Source: Clostridium sp. AM33-3 | GTDB taxonomy: Bacteria; Bacillota; Clostridia; Lachnospirales; Lachnospiraceae | Direction of reading: 5' to 3' | Length of the DNA stretch: 64,000 nucleotides | NCBI RefSeq assembly: GCF_003480315.1 | Contig: NZ_QUIV01000001.1 | Location: 124,001 to 188,000, forward strand | Shown: positions 1-6,518 of the stretch, one piece after another | Layout: each line of letters starts with the position of its first letter | Numbering within the stretch: the first letter of the stretch is position 1 | Translations under genes and position numbers: made by a program | The notes under the pieces: generated by a model | The model's database searches: none | The model's input: the letters and a program-made list of their open reading frames with translations, nothing else | What the model was told of the DNA's origin: nothing

Positions 1-2
1 TC

Positions 3-593
3 ATGTTAACAGATTTGGTGCTTAAAAATCGTAGTTATCGCGGATACAACAAAAGTCGTAAAGTAACAAAAGAGGAACTTATGGAACTGGTGGACATTGC
101 AAGACTTTGTCCTTCTTCGGCCAATATTCAGCCTCTTTGTTATTATCTCGCATGGGAACCGGATGAAGTGGCAAGGATTCAGGAACAGACCCGTTGGGCC
201 GGCGCAATTACACATATGAAGCTGCCGCATCCCGGCATGGAACCACCTGCTTTTATTGTGATTCTGCAGGATACAAAGATTAATGATTCTATGACACGGT
301 TCCAAAAGGATGTCGGAATTGTAGCACAGACTATGCTTTTGGCAGCCGCGGAGAAGGGGCTTGGCGGCTGCATGATCGGAAGCTTTCATGCGCAGAATAT
401 CAGGGAAATCCTGAACCTGGATAAATCTTACGTGCCGGTGCTGGTGGTGGCAATTGGCGAACCGGAAGAAAAAATTGTCCTGGAAGATGTGGAGCCAGAA
501 GAAAGTACGAATTATTACCGTGATGAACAGGATGTTCATTATGTGCCGAAACGTAAACTGAAGGACATTGTATTTACGGCAGAGAAAAAATAA
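3..593 (+). CDS. Nitroreductase family protein
   Basis: Predicted cytosolic FMN-dependent nitroreductase-fold oxidoreductase of 196 residues, a normal length for the short clostridial branch. The N-terminus (KNRSYRGYN, then ARLCPSSANIQP) is the typical FMN-phosphate and flavin-binding start of the family. The mid-protein GLGGCMIGSF stretch and the VVAIGEPEE segment are the usual later core motifs. The ATG is at base 3, so no ribosome site can be seen and a slightly longer protein starting before the window cannot be excluded. The C-terminal YYRDEQDVHYVPKRKLKDIV ending is common in this subgroup. The natural substrate is unknown; these enzymes reduce nitroaromatics, quinones or flavins. A second, different nitroreductase follows at 1684. 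Confidence 0.9.
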   Translation: MLTDLVLKNRSYRGYNKSRKVTKEELMELVDIARLCPSSANIQPLCYYLAWEPDEVARIQEQTRWAGAITHMKLPHPGMEPPAFIVILQDTKINDSMTRFQKDVGIVAQTMLLAAAEKGLGGCMIGSFHAQNIREILNLDKSYVPVLVVAIGEPEEKIVLEDVEPEESTNYYRDEQDVHYVPKRKLKDIVFTAEKK

Positions 594-610
594 ATATAAT
601 AACACTGGCA

Positions 611-653
611 CAGCAGAAATGTTACGTGTGTCTTTTACGGAATATTTCTGCTG
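611..653 (+). terminator. Hairpin downstream of nitroreductase gene
   Basis: Perfect 10-bp inverted repeat, CAGCAGAAAT at 611-620 and ATTTCTGCTG at 644-653, 18 bases after the stop codon. There is no clear run of T after it, so it is either a weak terminator or a 3' stabilising hairpin. Confidence 0.45.
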
Positions 654-711
654 TATCGGGATCGGAAGGAGAATTTTGTAGTTTTTTGCGATGAGAGCTT
701 TCTTGTTTTGA

Positions 712-740
712 TTGTGATAAACAAGTTCTCATGTTATACT
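712..740 (+). promoter_or_regulatory. Sigma-A type promoter
   Basis: TTGTGA at 712-717 and TATACT at 735-740 with a 17-base spacer. It would start a transcript near 747, leaving a leader of about 200 bases before the zinc-ribbon gene at 945. The leader holds the short hairpin and duplicated fragment described next. I see no known riboswitch in it. Confidence 0.6.
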
Positions 741-845
741 TGGTTTCAATCTATGTACAGTCTGTTTTTCAGACAGTGTCTTTTCATTCTCTTACATACA
801 TTCTATGTATTTTCCCAGTTTTATCTGTTATACGGGCATAAAGAC

Positions 846-890
846 TTTTGCGCAAAGTGCGGAAACGCTGTAATGTAACAGAATTTCCGC
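846..890 (+). repeat. Duplicated zinc-ribbon fragment with hairpin
   Basis: The 20 bases at 846-865 (beginning TTTTGCGCAAAG) recur exactly at 951-970 inside the next gene. The upstream copy reads FCAKCGNAVM and then stops, i.e. one zinc knuckle of a zinc ribbon. Its end forms a hairpin: GCGGAAA at 859-865 pairs with TTTCCGC at 884-890, with an inner CTGT/ACAG pairing. It looks like a decayed partial duplication of the gene start. Confidence 0.5.
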
Positions 891-944
891 AGCGCAGAGT
901 CTATAACGATTGCCATAGAGAAATCCACAGAAAGGAGAAGGAGT

Positions 945-1465
945 ATGGTATTTTGCGCAAAGTGCGGAAAAAAACTGAATGAGGGGGCGAGGTTCTGCCC
1001 CAGGTGCGGCACACCGGTTGGAGAGCAGGGAGCGCGGGTACTTCCGTTTCGCAATCAGGAGGCGGCAGTTCCGGTACGTTTTCCTGGGATCAGGCAGGTC
1101 AGATGCGTGATCTGAGCAGAGAATTTCAGGAGAGCGATGTAGAACAAAATAAGCTCATGGCTGTGCTTTCGTATTTCTCGCTCCTGGTGCTGCTGCCAAT
1201 CCTGTGCGCGAAGGATTCAAAGTACGCCAGATTTCATGCAAATCAGGGGCTTATGTTACTGCTTGTGTCGATGGGATGGCAGTTTATATCTGCAATGCTG
1301 AATCTGGTATTTGACCGGTACTGGTGGCAGTTTCGCTTCCTGCTTTCACTGTCCGGAGTAGGATATCTGCTGATTCTGGTGCTGTTTTGCATGGGAGTGG
1401 CAAATGCTGTTACAGGAAAAGCAAAAGAACTTCCGCTTATTGGACATTTTCGGATTCTGCATTGA
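945..1465 (+). pseudogene. Zinc-ribbon + DUF4870-like membrane protein, frameshifted
   Basis: ATG 945 follows AAAGGAGAAGGAG and opens a classic zinc ribbon ([20 protein letters not shown], four cysteines in two CxxC pairs). That frame then runs into a stop near 1107. The rest of the protein continues in the frame read from 1004 to 1465. It has a Gly/Ser linker, EQNKLMAVLSYFSLLVLLPI, KDSKYARFHANQGL and further membrane helices, the usual DUF4870-like tail of these proteins. The parts would join if one base were restored between about 1018 and 1100. Either the gene is broken or the assembly has a single-base error. The family is small membrane proteins of unknown role. The downstream part alone, from GTG 1004, lacks a proper start region. 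Confidence 0.75.
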
Positions 1466-1514
1466 TCGAAAAAAACGTTTTTTCTACAAGAACTGCTCTA
1501 AATGTGGTATGATG

Positions 1515-1647
1515 GTAACTGTTCAGTAGGTCTGCGCATTTACTGCGCTGACCGTAAGAAAACATAGGCGGGTAGGCAAAAATCCCATTGCCGCAGGCAA
1601 TTTTTCATGGATTTTTGCTCGTGACTGTGAAGGTACTGAACAGTTAC
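1515..1647. repeat. Foldback (MITE-like) repeat element
   Basis: A 133-bp non-coding element ending in perfect 14-bp terminal inverted repeats (GTAACTGTTCAGTA at 1515-1528, TACTGAACAGTTAC at 1634-1647). Inside are nested palindromes: GCAAAAATCC / GGATTTTTGC enclosing ATTGCC-GCA-GGCAAT. The direct repeat TATGATGGTAA occurs at 1508-1518 and 1649-1659, like a target-site duplication. Each copy of the direct repeat contains a -10-like TATGAT. A shorter relative lies at 58620-58646. No transposase is present, so it would have to be mobilised in trans, if at all. Confidence 0.75.
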
Positions 1648-1683
1648 TTATGATGGTAAAAAAATGAGCAGGAGGATATGACA

Positions 1684-2229
1684 ATGGAATTTGAAAAACT
1701 GATCGAAGAGCGCAGAAGCATCCGTAAATATAACAGCAGCAGACGTGCAACGAAGGAGCAGATCACCGCTATGGTACAGGCTGCGATTCAGGCACCATCC
1801 TGGAAAAACAGCCAGACTGCACGTTATTACGCCATTTTAGAGGAAGCAAAGTGTGAGGAATTTTCTGAAAGCTGCCTGCCGCAGTTTAACCGGGACAGTT
1901 CCAAAGGTGCTTCTTATCTTGTGACTACATTTGTCAAAAACCGGGCAGGTTATAACCGAGAGACCGGAGCGCCGGATAATGAATGCGGAAACGGCTGGGG
2001 CTATTACGACCTTGGCCTGCAGAATGAGAACCTGATCTTAAAGGCAAAAGAGCTTGGTCTGGACACCTTGATCATGGGAATCCGTGACGCAGAGAAGATC
2101 CATGAGATGCTTCAGATTCCAGAGACAGAGCAGGTAGTAGCTGTGATCGCTGTCGGCTACCGTGACATTGACCCGGAAAAGCCGAAGCGCAAAACTCCGG
2201 AAGACATTCTGACTTTTTTGGAGGGCTGA
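1684..2229 (+). CDS. Nitroreductase family protein
   Basis: Predicted cytosolic FMN-dependent nitroreductase of 181 residues. It begins MEFEKLIEERRSIRKYNSSR, the standard flavin-binding start of the family. AIQAPSWKNSQTARYY follows, then a GLGLDTLIMGIRD-like core and a VAVIAVGYRDIDPEKPKRK segment near the C-terminus. I chose ATG 1684 over ATG 1678 because AGGAGG at 1670-1675 is 8 bases from 1684 but only 2 from 1678. The gene lies directly after the foldback element at 1515-1647, which may have moved or copied its promoter. It is only distantly similar to the nitroreductase at 3-593, so the pair is not a recent duplication. Confidence 0.9.
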   Translation: MEFEKLIEERRSIRKYNSSRRATKEQITAMVQAAIQAPSWKNSQTARYYAILEEAKCEEFSESCLPQFNRDSSKGASYLVTTFVKNRAGYNRETGAPDNECGNGWGYYDLGLQNENLILKAKELGLDTLIMGIRDAEKIHEMLQIPETEQVVAVIAVGYRDIDPEKPKRKTPEDILTFLEG

Positions 2230-2251
2230 TGCCTTCTCCAGACAAGGACGA

Positions 2252-2304
2252 ACAAAAAGAAAGCAGGTGCGGCCGGGCAAAACCAGAGCGTACCTGCTTT
2301 CCTT
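2252..2304 (+). terminator. Intrinsic terminator
   Basis: GAAAGCAGGT at 2259-2268 pairs with ACCTGCTTTC at 2292-2301. The stem is preceded by an A-run and followed by CTTT. It closes the nitroreductase transcript ahead of the PadR promoter. Confidence 0.7.
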
Positions 2305-2319
2305 TGTAAAAAAAGCCAC

Positions 2320-2381
2320 TTGACAAATAATATTATATGCTATATAGTATATCCATCAGCAGTATTATACATTGTATAATA
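2320..2381 (+). promoter_or_regulatory. Promoter and candidate PadR operator
   Basis: TTGACA at 2320-2325 is followed 17 bases on by TATAGT (2343-2348) in an AT-rich run. Just downstream is an inverted repeat, TATTATAC-ATT-GTATAATA (2363-2381). PadR-family regulators usually bind AT-rich palindromes overlapping their own promoter, so this is a plausible autoregulatory operator. That assignment is an inference. Confidence 0.55.
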
Positions 2382-2425
2382 TATGGAATTTTACAATATT
2401 ACACTATAAGGAAAGGCGGGATCAT

Positions 2426-2752
2426 ATGGTTTTTAATACGGGCGCGGCACTTCTGGATGCCATTGTGCTGTCCGTTGTCTCCAGGGATCAGAATGGAACC
2501 TACGGCTACCGCATCACCCAGGAGGTGCGTGAGGTGCTGGACATTTCAGAGTCTACCCTTTATCCGGTGCTGCGGCGTCTTTTAAAGGACGGATGTCTCG
2601 AAAGCTATGATCTGGCAATCGACGGAAGAAACCGGCGGTACTACCGGATCACGGAGAGCGGAAGGCTTCAGCTGAATCTTTACCGTGGAGAATGGAATAC
2701 TTACGCACAGAAGATATCCAGAATACTTGAGGAGGTCATAAGACATGAGTAG
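2426..2752 (+). CDS. PadR family transcriptional regulator
   Basis: Small winged-helix regulator of 108 residues. The start is ATG 2426, after AAAGGCGGG, giving MVFNTGAALLDAIVLSVV. The core TYGYRITQEVREVLDISESTLYPVLRRLLKDGCLES is the PadR helix-turn-helix and wing, and DGRNRRYYRITESGR is the family's signature beta-wing. The C-terminus is a short dimerisation helix. It overlaps the next gene by 8 bases. PadR with a HAAS/DUF1700 membrane protein is a recurrent Firmicute pair, often tied to envelope stress or to controlling neighbouring membrane proteins. The inducer is unknown. Confidence 0.93.
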   Translation: MVFNTGAALLDAIVLSVVSRDQNGTYGYRITQEVREVLDISESTLYPVLRRLLKDGCLESYDLAIDGRNRRYYRITESGRLQLNLYRGEWNTYAQKISRILEEVIRHE

Positions 2753-3524
2753 AGCGGAGTTTATGGAAAAGCTGGAATATCTGCTGCAGGATCTTTCGCA
2801 AGAAGACCGGGAAGACGGAATAGCCTTTTACCGTGATTATCTCGATGAGGCCGGAACGGAGCGGGAGCAGGAAGTACTGCGGGAATTCGGAAGCCCGGAA
2901 CGGATCGCCTCCATCATCCGGAGCAATTTACAAGTGGATCTGGAAGACGGCGGCATTTTTAGCGAGAATGGGTTTGAGGATGAGCGTTTCCGGGAGCCTG
3001 GGTACCAGGTGGTAAAACGGAAAGATCTTCCGGAGGTGCTGGAGGAAAACAGACAAAGAAATGATGACGGTCATGCACAGACAGCGGGACGGGAACGGAC
3101 AGAGTATGAACATGGACGGTCACGAAAAAAAGAAGGAACACGCCGGAGAATTCTTCTTCCGCTGCTTCTGGTCTTAGTTTTATTTCCGGTTATCCTCGGC
3201 ATGGGAAGCGGAGCCATTGCCGCGATCTCCACGCTGCTTGCTCTTATCGCCATAGCAGTGCTTGGAATCGGCTTCCTGACCATAGCGGCCTGCTTTGGCA
3301 CTGTGATTCTGACGGTAATGGGTGCAGCTATCCTGGTCTCCGACTTATGGGGCGGTATTACCGTTGTTGGATTTGCAGTATTCACGTTTGGCTGTGTGCT
3401 GATCGGAATTGCGTTATCGATTCTTACATACGGAAAATTTGTGCCATGGTGCATTCGGACGATTGTAAACATTCTGAAGGGACTGCTTCGGGGAGGAAAG
3501 AAAGCTTATGAAAAATTGCGTTAA
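2745..3524 (+). CDS. HAAS/DUF1700 domain membrane protein
   Basis: 259 residues. Residues 1-60 (MSRAEFMEKLEYLLQDLSQ, then FYRDYLDEAG, FGSPERIASII) form the HAAS/DUF1700 helical domain typically coupled to PadR regulators. A charged linker of about 80 residues follows. Residues about 132-235 form four or so hydrophobic Gly/Ala/Ile-rich membrane segments. The protein ends in a short basic cytoplasmic tail. It overlaps padR by 8 bases and overlaps the next small gene by 17, so the set is translationally coupled. It probably works as a membrane partner that tunes the regulator; the mechanism is not established. Confidence 0.88.
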   Translation: MSRAEFMEKLEYLLQDLSQEDREDGIAFYRDYLDEAGTEREQEVLREFGSPERIASIIRSNLQVDLEDGGIFSENGFEDERFREPGYQVVKRKDLPEVLEENRQRNDDGHAQTAGRERTEYEHGRSRKKEGTRRRILLPLLLVLVLFPVILGMGSGAIAAISTLLALIAIAVLGIGFLTIAACFGTVILTVMGAAILVSDLWGGITVVGFAVFTFGCVLIGIALSILTYGKFVPWCIRTIVNILKGLLRGGKKAYEKLR

Positions 3525-3687
3525 GTGGTTTTTAGTGGTGGGCATCCTGTTCTGCCTTTTCGGCACGGGAATCATTACAGCCGGTCTTATGAAGGGCGGA
3601 GCCAGGAATGCGAATAGCTATTTGAGAGAGTATTACCATCATGCAGATGAGATTGAGGAGCATCTGGATGATTATATAGAGTATTAG
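3508..3687 (+). CDS. Small single-pass membrane protein (59 aa)
   Basis: A very short gene starting inside the 3' end of the HAAS/DUF1700 gene. ATG 3508 is preceded by GGGAGG about 11 bases upstream. The protein begins MKNCVKWFLVVGILFCLFG, a transmembrane helix over residues about 5-27. It continues into a charged tail (ANSYLREYYHHADEIEEHLDDYIEY) rich in acid and aromatic residues. The 17-base overlap, the good ribosome site and the position between two membrane-stress genes argue that it is real. I do not recognise a named family. It is probably a membrane accessory of the PadR/PspC set. Confidence 0.72.
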   Translation: MKNCVKWFLVVGILFCLFGTGIITAGLMKGGARNANSYLREYYHHADEIEEHLDDYIEY

Positions 3688-3714
3688 GTGTGAATATGCC
3701 TGGAGGAATGAAAG

Positions 3715-3912
3715 ATGGATATGAATAAAAAACTGTATCGTTCCAGTACAAACAGAGTAATATGCGGCGTTTGCGGCGGTCTTGGAGAATATTTTGGTGT
3801 GGATCCGACCGTTGTGCGTCTGATATGGGTATTGATCGCCTGCTCCGGAACAGGCTTGATTGCCTATATTATTGCAGCGGTCATTATGCCGCTGAACCCG
3901 GATGAAGAATAG
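3715..3912 (+). CDS. PspC domain protein
   Basis: 65-residue inner-membrane protein that is one PspC domain. [34 protein letters not shown] is the family signature, followed by one hydrophobic helix ([22 protein letters not shown]). GGAGG at 3702-3706 sits 8 bases before ATG 3715. PspC proteins take part in membrane-stress responses. Here it ends the PadR-HAAS-small membrane protein group, which suggests the whole cluster monitors or protects the membrane. Confidence 0.92.
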   Translation: MDMNKKLYRSSTNRVICGVCGGLGEYFGVDPTVVRLIWVLIACSGTGLIAYIIAAVIMPLNPDEE

Positions 3913-3943
3913 GTTTTTACAATTTATGAATAAAGCGCAGCGA

Positions 3944-3980
3944 AACGGGCACACTTCCAGAGAAAAGGAGTGTGCCCGTT
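3944..3980 (+). promoter_or_regulatory. Hairpin enclosing the spore-protein ribosome site
   Basis: AACGGGCACACT (3944-3955) pairs perfectly with AGTGTGCCCGTT (3969-3980), and the ATG follows at once at 3981. The AAAGGAG ribosome site (3964-3970) lies in the loop and in the first two bases of the 3' arm. No T-run follows, so this is more likely a translational control element than a terminator. Confidence 0.65.
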
Positions 3981-4199
3981 ATGTCTAAGAAAAAAGAGAA
4001 GAAGCCCTTTGATCCGGAACATATGACCCCGGAGGAACAGCTGAAATTTGAGATTGCGGAGGAGCTTGGCCTGGGAGACCGGGTCCTGAAGGATGGCTGG
4101 CGCTGCCTGACCTCCAAGGAAAGCGGCAGGATCGGCGGCCTCATCACAAAAAGAAAGAAGCAGATGCAAAAGGAAACTGAGAGAAACGCCCAGGTCTGA
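3981..4199 (+). CDS. Alpha/beta-type small acid-soluble spore protein
   Basis: 72-residue basic protein. A lysine-rich start (MSKKKEKKPFD) is followed by LKFEIAEELGLGDRV and SGRIGGLITKRKK. These match the two conserved blocks of alpha/beta SASPs (the EIAxELG block with the germination-protease site, and the GGxxTKR block). Such proteins coat spore DNA and protect it. ATG 3981 is used rather than GTG 3972 because AAAGGAG is 10 bases from 3981 and only 1 from 3972. The region between the blocks differs from Bacillus SASPs (DGWRCLTSKE), as in the Lachnospiraceae branch. It implies that the host sporulates. Confidence 0.8.
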   Translation: MSKKKEKKPFDPEHMTPEEQLKFEIAEELGLGDRVLKDGWRCLTSKESGRIGGLITKRKKQMQKETERNAQV

Positions 4200-4202
4200 T
4201 GC

Positions 4203-4231
4203 TTGTCAAACCACGCAAAAGCAAGTATAAT
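4203..4231 (+). promoter_or_regulatory. Promoter of the cobalamin operon
   Basis: TTGTCA (4203-4208), a 17-base spacer and a perfect TATAAT (4226-4231). The start of transcription would be near 4238, giving a leader of only about 45 bases before cbiD. That leaves no room for a cobalamin riboswitch. Confidence 0.8.
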
Positions 4232-4282
4232 AAAAACCGATTACAGTGTACAAAAAAGCGTATGCTGAAACGGAGAAAACAA

Positions 4283-5485
4283 GTGGCAGAGAAAAGACTA
4301 AGGAATGGATATACAACCGGGACCTGTGCGGCGGCTGCGGCGAAGGCGGCGGCCGCTTTTTTGTTATGTGGAAAAGCGGATTTGGACTATTCGGAACTTA
4401 CCCTTCCGGGCGGAACTGTCTGCCGGATCCCGGTAACGCGGTATGAGCCGGAGCAGGAAACGGAGTCTCCGGCGTTCTGCTATTTTGTGCAGAAGGATTC
4501 CGGGGATGATCCAGATGTGACGAACGGAACAAACATTTATGCCAGCGTGCGTCAGGTGGACCGGAATGAGTTTGAATCCCTGTGCCATGCGGGTGCCGGA
4601 TATTATCTGAAAGAATACCCACAGCTCTATTTAAACGGCGGCCGGGGTATCGGCATGGTGACAAAGCCGGGGCTTAGCTGTCCGGTGGGACATTATGCCA
4701 TCAACCCGGTACCGAGCAGCATGATCCTGGGGGCGGTGGCGGATGTTGTGCAAACAGCTGCTTTTGAGGAATATCTGATCGTTACCATCTGGATCCCGGA
4801 AGGGGAGCAGCTGGCACTCCAGACCTTCAATCCCAAGCTGGGAATTCAGGGCGGTATCTCGGTTCTTGGCACTACCGGAATTGTAAAGCCTATGAGTGAG
4901 GAGGCACTGCTGGAGACCATTCGTCTGGAAATTCACATGAAAGCAGTGAACGGGGCAAAGGTGCTTTTGATGGCGCCCGGAAACTATGGCGAAGAATTTT
5001 TAAAGAAGGAGCTGGGCGTTCCGATGGGAAGCGCCGTTCTTTGCAGCAACTTTGTGAAGGAAGCGGTGCTGATGGCAGAGATGGAGGGCTTTCGGAAGCT
5101 GCTGTTTGTGGGACACATCGGTAAGCTGATCAAGGTGTCTGCCGGTGTGGAAAATACCCATTCCAGGTATGGAGACGGCCGCATGGAACAGATGGCGGTG
5201 CTGACAAAAGAACTGGGGCATCCCAAGCTGCAGGAACAGATCCGTGTCTGCAATACCACAGATGACGCGCTGGCGCTGTTAAAAGAACAGGATCTTGCAA
5301 AGCCGCTTCTTGACCGGACTGCTCTCTGTGTTAAGCACTGGATGGAAATCTGGAGCGGAGGGCAGATCGCAGTGGAAGCAGTTACCTTTTCCATTGCACA
5401 TCAGCTGCTCGGAGCGACAGAAAACTGGCAGAAAGCATTTGATGCCTGGTTGGAGACATCCGGCCGGGGAAAGGACTCTTTATGA
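4283..5485 (+). CDS. cbiD: Cobalt-precorrin-5B (C1)-methyltransferase CbiD
   Basis: Methylates C1 of cobalt-precorrin-5B with SAM in anaerobic (early-cobalt) corrin synthesis. RNGYTTGTCAAAAAKAA near the N-terminus is the CbiD hallmark. Other family motifs are CPVGHYAINPVPSSMI, GTTGIVKPMSEEA and MAPGNYGEEF. I prefer GTG 4283, which has GGAG 7 bases upstream, over ATG 4262, which has no ribosome site. Longer frames back to 4199 would include the promoter. The length, 400 residues, is normal or slightly long. Its stop overlaps the cbiG start as ATGA. Confidence 0.93.
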   Translation: MAEKRLRNGYTTGTCAAAAAKAAAAFLLCGKADLDYSELTLPGGTVCRIPVTRYEPEQETESPAFCYFVQKDSGDDPDVTNGTNIYASVRQVDRNEFESLCHAGAGYYLKEYPQLYLNGGRGIGMVTKPGLSCPVGHYAINPVPSSMILGAVADVVQTAAFEEYLIVTIWIPEGEQLALQTFNPKLGIQGGISVLGTTGIVKPMSEEALLETIRLEIHMKAVNGAKVLLMAPGNYGEEFLKKELGVPMGSAVLCSNFVKEAVLMAEMEGFRKLLFVGHIGKLIKVSAGVENTHSRYGDGRMEQMAVLTKELGHPKLQEQIRVCNTTDDALALLKEQDLAKPLLDRTALCVKHWMEIWSGGQIAVEAVTFSIAHQLLGATENWQKAFDAWLETSGRGKDSL

Positions 5486-6516
5486 AACTTGCAGTGATCA
5501 GCTTTACCAGGACAGGCGAAGGTATCTGCGAAAAGCTGTCAAAGGCGCTGAGTGCGGCGGGAGCAGACTGCCCAGGCTATAGCGGAAGAAAAACAGGCAA
5601 TGCAGGTTCGATGTTACAGCCCGTATCCGGGACACTTTCAGAGTGGACCGGGCAGCAGTTTGCCGCATGTGACGGACTGATCTTTATCGGCGCCGCCGGG
5701 ATCGCGGTGCGGCTGATTGCTCCATACTTGAAAGATAAGCTTACGGATCCGGCTGTGGTTGTGGTGGATGAGGCCGGACAGTTTGCCATTTCCCTTCTTT
5801 CCGGTCATGTGGGCGGCGCAAACCGTCTGACGGAATGGATCGCGAAAATCCTGGATGCAGTACCGGTTGTGACAACGTCCTCCGACGTGCGGGGGCGCAC
5901 TGCGATCGATGTCTGGGCAGTGGATCACGGCCTTGTGCTGACAGACCGGAAGCTGGCAAAGGAGATTGCGGCGGCGCTTCTGGATGGAGAAACGGTCGGA
6001 TATTTCAGCGATTATCCGATTTCGCAGCCGGAGGGAACCGGGTATGAGGCAGACGTAGTGCACCGGCTGAATGTCTGGGTAACCTGCCGCAGGCAGGAGG
6101 CGCCGGGCATATTTCTGCGTCTGATTCCTAAGAAGCTGGTACTTGGTATTGGCTGCCGCAGGGGTACGCCAGGAGATGTCATAGAAACAGCAGTGCGGGA
6201 AACTCTCGAAGAGCATCATCTGGACATACACGGAGTGTCCGGGGTAGCGAGCATTGATTTAAAGAAGGACGAGGCCGGACTTTTGGAAACAGCAACTGGT
6301 CTTGGCATTCCTTTTTCTACATACAGCAGTGAAGAACTGGCGGCTGTGCAGGGAGACTTTTCGGAGTCCGGGTTTGTGCGTCAGGTGACCGGAGTCGGAA
6401 ATGTCTGTGAGCGGTCGGCTCTTTGCTGTGCGGGAACAGGCGGACGCCTGATCGTGAAAAAACAGGTGCACAACGGCGTGACGGTAGCTGTGGCAGAAAA
6501 AACAGGAGGGAAATGA
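5482..6516 (+). CDS. cbiG: Cobalt-precorrin-5A hydrolase CbiG
   Basis: Opens the delta-lactone ring of cobalt-precorrin-5A, releasing acetaldehyde. The 344 residues show the CbiG N-terminal half (IFIGAAGIAVRLIAPYLKDK, then ISLLSGHVGGANRLTEWIA) and the C-terminal half (LVLGIGCRRGTP, ASIDLKKDEAGL, GVGNVCERSALCCAG). Both domains are complete. It overlaps cbiD by four bases and ends three bases before cbiJE starts. The CbiD/CbiG pair marks the oxygen-independent route. Confidence 0.95.
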   Translation: MKLAVISFTRTGEGICEKLSKALSAAGADCPGYSGRKTGNAGSMLQPVSGTLSEWTGQQFAACDGLIFIGAAGIAVRLIAPYLKDKLTDPAVVVVDEAGQFAISLLSGHVGGANRLTEWIAKILDAVPVVTTSSDVRGRTAIDVWAVDHGLVLTDRKLAKEIAAALLDGETVGYFSDYPISQPEGTGYEADVVHRLNVWVTCRRQEAPGIFLRLIPKKLVLGIGCRRGTPGDVIETAVRETLEEHHLDIHGVSGVASIDLKKDEAGLLETATGLGIPFSTYSSEELAAVQGDFSESGFVRQVTGVGNVCERSALCCAGTGGRLIVKKQVHNGVTVAVAEKTGGK

Positions 6517-6518
6517 CC

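Noticed and set aside
968..974. Seven A in the zinc-ribbon gene as a programmed -1 frameshift site
   Set aside because: A slip here enters a frame that stops two codons later (ACT GAA TGA) and would lose the second zinc knuckle.
1004..1465. GTG-initiated independent gene
   Set aside because: There is no ribosome site and the N-terminal linker only makes sense as a continuation of the zinc ribbon in another frame.
4199..4282. Longer CbiD with 28 extra N-terminal residues
   Set aside because: The extension contains the operon promoter and is absent from the normal family start.
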